A DNA stretch of 64,000 nucleotides from Chlorophyllum brunneum (taxonomy: Eukaryota > Basidiomycota > Agaricomycetes > Agaricales > Agaricaceae). The stretch covers positions 434,001 to 498,000 of the forward strand of contig OY756142.1 of assembly GCA_963576785.1 (NCBI GenBank). Direction: 5' to 3'. Below, piece by piece: positions 61,524-64,000 of this stretch. Made by a program: the position numbers and the translations under genes. The notes beneath the pieces are model-generated. The model worked only from the letters and a program-made list of their open reading frames with translations. It was not told the origin of the DNA and did no database searches. Each line of letters begins with the position of its first letter. The stretch's first letter is position 1.

Positions 61524-63617
61524 ATGTTCTCAAAACACTCTTCCTCACCCCGCCGCACCCACCGCAAACGCGCCTCTGCCCTCCACCTTTCCTCAGACAC
61601 CACCGCCACTTTGCCAGAGTATTACCAGGCATCGGCGGCTATCCATTCCTGGCAACGACACACCCAGGATTCATCCATTGAACAGGATATTCCCTCGGAC
61701 AAACCCCCAGACTATCCCGACAGCGCGGAAGAGGCAGACGAGGACACCGACTCTGAGAACCATCGCAATCCCTTTTTCGTGCAACATTTTCCTACAGGAA
61801 CATCGGGACTTCCACGGACACCCCACACTGCGGCCACCTCTTCTCCGCGTCGTAAACAGCGCTTCCAACACAAACGAAAGTATTCGGTTACAACCCCCAG
61901 CCTCGGCTACAGTGAGACCGGCCCAGTGGACCCTTACCTGGACGCACTTTTGGAGCGCAGTGTGCACGCGCTAGAGATTTCCAACACGTTGCTGAAAAGT
62001 TCTATGACGACACAGACGAGTTTGTCCACGGTACTTGCCTATGATTCACCTGTGGATCAGAACTTGCAGTCCCGGGCCGTGAGCCTTTCGTCCAGGATCA
62101 AGGGCAGCTCTAGCCAGGCATCGTGGGTGGACGATATGGAGGAGATCAGGCAGAAGGTGGATAGTCTATTTGGAGATGGGACGGATCTGGAGGACGGAGT
62201 TGGGGATAAGGGCACAGGGCATGAGATCCGGAGTAAAGCAGATTGGCGTCGGCGTTTACACTCGCCAAACAGCTCGGGCTCTGAGGCGGGCATAAGCTGC
62301 AGTCTTCCTGTTTCTGTGTCGCCGCTGCAGCAACGCAGACCACAGCGACGGCGGCCGTCACTCGATTTGCGCGAAGCTGCGGCGGCGGAGACTTCGGAGG
62401 CGGGCAGGTTGCGATTGTCTCACCGAACAAGAGACGACCTCGTCGCACGCCCGCCTCGCGCACTCACCCAGTACATCGAGTCCGGCGCAGATCCTGCCTT
62501 CATCACTCTCCCTCCCACACTCGGTATCCGCTCGGCTGCATCAATATACCCCAGTGCAGACTGGAATGGCTCTACCACAAGTTTGCACTCGTCTCCCGCT
62601 CTACCAGTCGTTACCGAAACCCCGCTGCCGTCTTCATCCACACCCGCATATACAAAGCTTGCTTCCTTTATCATTAAACGTCCTTCAAACTCCGCAAATG
62701 CCACGCCTTCTTCATCGTTCACTTCTTCGTTTATGATTACGCGAAGAAATTCAAGCGCTGGGAGTTCAGAAAGAGGCAGACGCACACCCCAACCTTCACC
62801 TAGACGCTCGTTCGAAGTTACTCGGTCACATACCATTGCATCTCCAGCCTCGCCCTTACCTTCATCTCACCTTCATCGACCTATGACACCCACGGCAGAA
62901 GAATCTTCTTCATCCGATGGTTGTGTCGCCAAACAAACCATCTCGTCTCTCCGTAAAATCCTCGACGAGCAACCGACACCCGATGACACGGGATCTCTCG
63001 CATCATCCAACGCCACGAAAAAGGCTGTTGCACCTATGCAGCTGACACCTCCTGTACCCGTCTCAGGAACATCGACTGCCACAGCCTCGATATCGAGGAT
63101 GTTAACGAAGAAGGTCCATCATTCGTCTACTCGACCGCCATCACCCCCAAGATTGAGTGCGATGAAGGGTTCGAGACCTGCTACACCGTCGTCCACCTCT
63201 ATGGGAGATGTAGTGGTCGTTCCAGAGTGGCCATCAAGTGGTATAAAGCGTCTAATTTCACGACCAAACAGCAAAGGTCAACCACAAAGTGCTTCAAGTT
63301 CTGGACGATCAACACCAAAGAGAATAAGCTTCGCGGAATTACCCGAAGCTCATATAAGTTCTCGACCAGAGAAATTCAGGGATAAAGGTAATAGAAAAGG
63401 GAAGAGTAAGGCAAAGATGAGAGGTGGTAGTAGTGAGGAGAGTGAGGATGGAGGAGGAAGTGGATGGTTCGCGGCATTGTTTGGGTTGAACCCGAATGCG
63501 GGCTTGGCGTATGCTTCAAGACAGGAGGAGAGGATGGAGGATAGGATTAGTCGGAGTTGGGGTGGGAGAGGTGGTGGTGGTGGTAGCTATGGCTACATGG
63601 ATGAGTGGGCTGTTTAG
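61524..63617 (+). CDS. Large disordered protein of unknown function, intronless
   Basis: One uninterrupted 697-codon frame. The product is rich in Ser, Pro, Arg and Thr and is predicted by eye to be mostly disordered. The one ordered-looking, likely conserved block is near residues 135-195 (DPYLDALLERSVHALEIS, LSTVLAYDSP, WVDDMEEIRQKVDSLFG), helical in character. Basic Ser-Pro clusters (RTPQPSPRRS, RPPSPPRLS) look like kinase targets. The end carries a Gly-rich tail (GGRGGGGGSYG) and a basic patch (KGKSKAKMRGG). No signal peptide or membrane segment was seen. I do not recognise a family. It starts 137 bp after GDPD copy 2 in the same direction. Confidence 0.8.
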   Translation: MFSKHSSSPRRTHRKRASALHLSSDTTATLPEYYQASAAIHSWQRHTQDSSIEQDIPSDKPPDYPDSAEEADEDTDSENHRNPFFVQHFPTGTSGLPRTPHTAATSSPRRKQRFQHKRKYSVTTPSLGYSETGPVDPYLDALLERSVHALEISNTLLKSSMTTQTSLSTVLAYDSPVDQNLQSRAVSLSSRIKGSSSQASWVDDMEEIRQKVDSLFGDGTDLEDGVGDKGTGHEIRSKADWRRRLHSPNSSGSEAGISCSLPVSVSPLQQRRPQRRRPSLDLREAAAAETSEAGRLRLSHRTRDDLVARPPRALTQYIESGADPAFITLPPTLGIRSAASIYPSADWNGSTTSLHSSPALPVVTETPLPSSSTPAYTKLASFIIKRPSNSANATPSSSFTSSFMITRRNSSAGSSERGRRTPQPSPRRSFEVTRSHTIASPASPLPSSHLHRPMTPTAEESSSSDGCVAKQTISSLRKILDEQPTPDDTGSLASSNATKKAVAPMQLTPPVPVSGTSTATASISRMLTKKVHHSSTRPPSPPRLSAMKGSRPATPSSTSMGDVVVVPEWPSSGIKRLISRPNSKGQPQSASSSGRSTPKRISFAELPEAHISSRPEKFRDKGNRKGKSKAKMRGGSSEESEDGGGSGWFAALFGLNPNAGLAYASRQEERMEDRISRSWGGRGGGGGSYGYMDEWAV

Positions 63618-64000
63618 GCAGCTGAATGTTGTTTTTTTTTTTATGACTATATTGGTTTTCTGTTCACGACGCGACATGATCTTTTTCTTTTGTTATCTTA
63701 TTTTTGTTAGGTGACATGTTTTTTTATTTCTCGGACGTGCTTTTCCGATTTTCTTCCTCGCGAGGTTTAGGACTGGCCACCTCTTTATTTGGCTTCAGCT
63801 TGCGTAGGAAGATGATTAACCTGTTAACCTGTTGTAGTATGCAGTACTAAATGCAATGAACAAGTAATCCAACCCGAACCACGGTATTTTGTTAGACGCT
63901 GGCGTAGAATGTACAATTAAGAACCGCGGGAGAGGATATGTCTAATATGTATCTAGGATTCTTTCTCAACATCATTGCATATATGATGTATTTTTGTGAA
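63618..64000. other. 3' flank at the right window edge
   Basis: T-rich 3' UTR-like sequence after the 697-aa gene (T-runs at 63632 and 63719). No gene or repeat is visible up to the edge. Confidence 0.6.

Overview
The window is fungal nuclear DNA, almost certainly from an agaricomycete basidiomycete. Genes are interrupted by many 46-83 nt introns with GT/AG ends. The gene families (NACHT NTPases, tandem DUF4470-MYND proteins, an AA9 cellulose monooxygenase) and the Tad-like LINE, Ty1/copia and Ty3/gypsy elements all fit. No genus can be named from sequence alone.

Region 1 (1-22344) is a nested transposon island. From left to right it holds a copia reverse-transcriptase remnant (minus, running off the left edge); LINE copy A (minus, about 1191-7945); a NACHT pseudogene (plus, about 8010-12836) split by LINE copy B, which sits between 16-bp target-site duplications and carries 1.1 kb of foreign sequence at its 5' side; a copia element (minus, 12837-16312) with one LTR; LINE copy C (plus, about 16322-21827); and a 5'-truncated LINE copy D (minus, 21828-22344) joined tail-to-tail to C. 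All of these are decayed.

Region 2 (22345-28240) has an apparently intact NACHT NTPase gene (minus, 611 aa), an undetermined stretch, and a truncated cullin paralogue (plus) that keeps the intron positions of the real cullin gene 4 kb further on.

Region 3 (28815-38000) is a dense block of conserved genes: AA9 lytic polysaccharide monooxygenase (minus), U5 snRNP 40-kDa WD40 protein (plus), cullin-1 (minus) and delta-1-pyrroline-5-carboxylate dehydrogenase (minus). The exon models given here were derived by hand; each keeps frame and ends at a family-typical length.

Region 4 (38005-53474) contains two tandem DUF4470-MYND paralogues (plus). The second is cut by a complete 7.7-kb Ty3/gypsy element in the opposite orientation. 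Its two 754-bp LTRs differ at a single base that I can see and are flanked by a 4-bp target duplication. The host exon is in frame on both sides, so the insertion is recent and is the only visible lesion. The element's gag and pol overlap at a canonical -1 frameshift heptamer.

Region 5 (53694-63617) holds an unrecognised coiled-coil protein (minus), a PlsC-type lysophosphatidate acyltransferase (plus), two tandem glycerophosphodiester phosphodiesterases (plus) with identical exon layout, and an intronless gene for a 697-aa disordered protein (plus). The acyltransferase and the phosphodiesterases all act in glycerophospholipid metabolism, but nothing in the sequence shows co-regulation.
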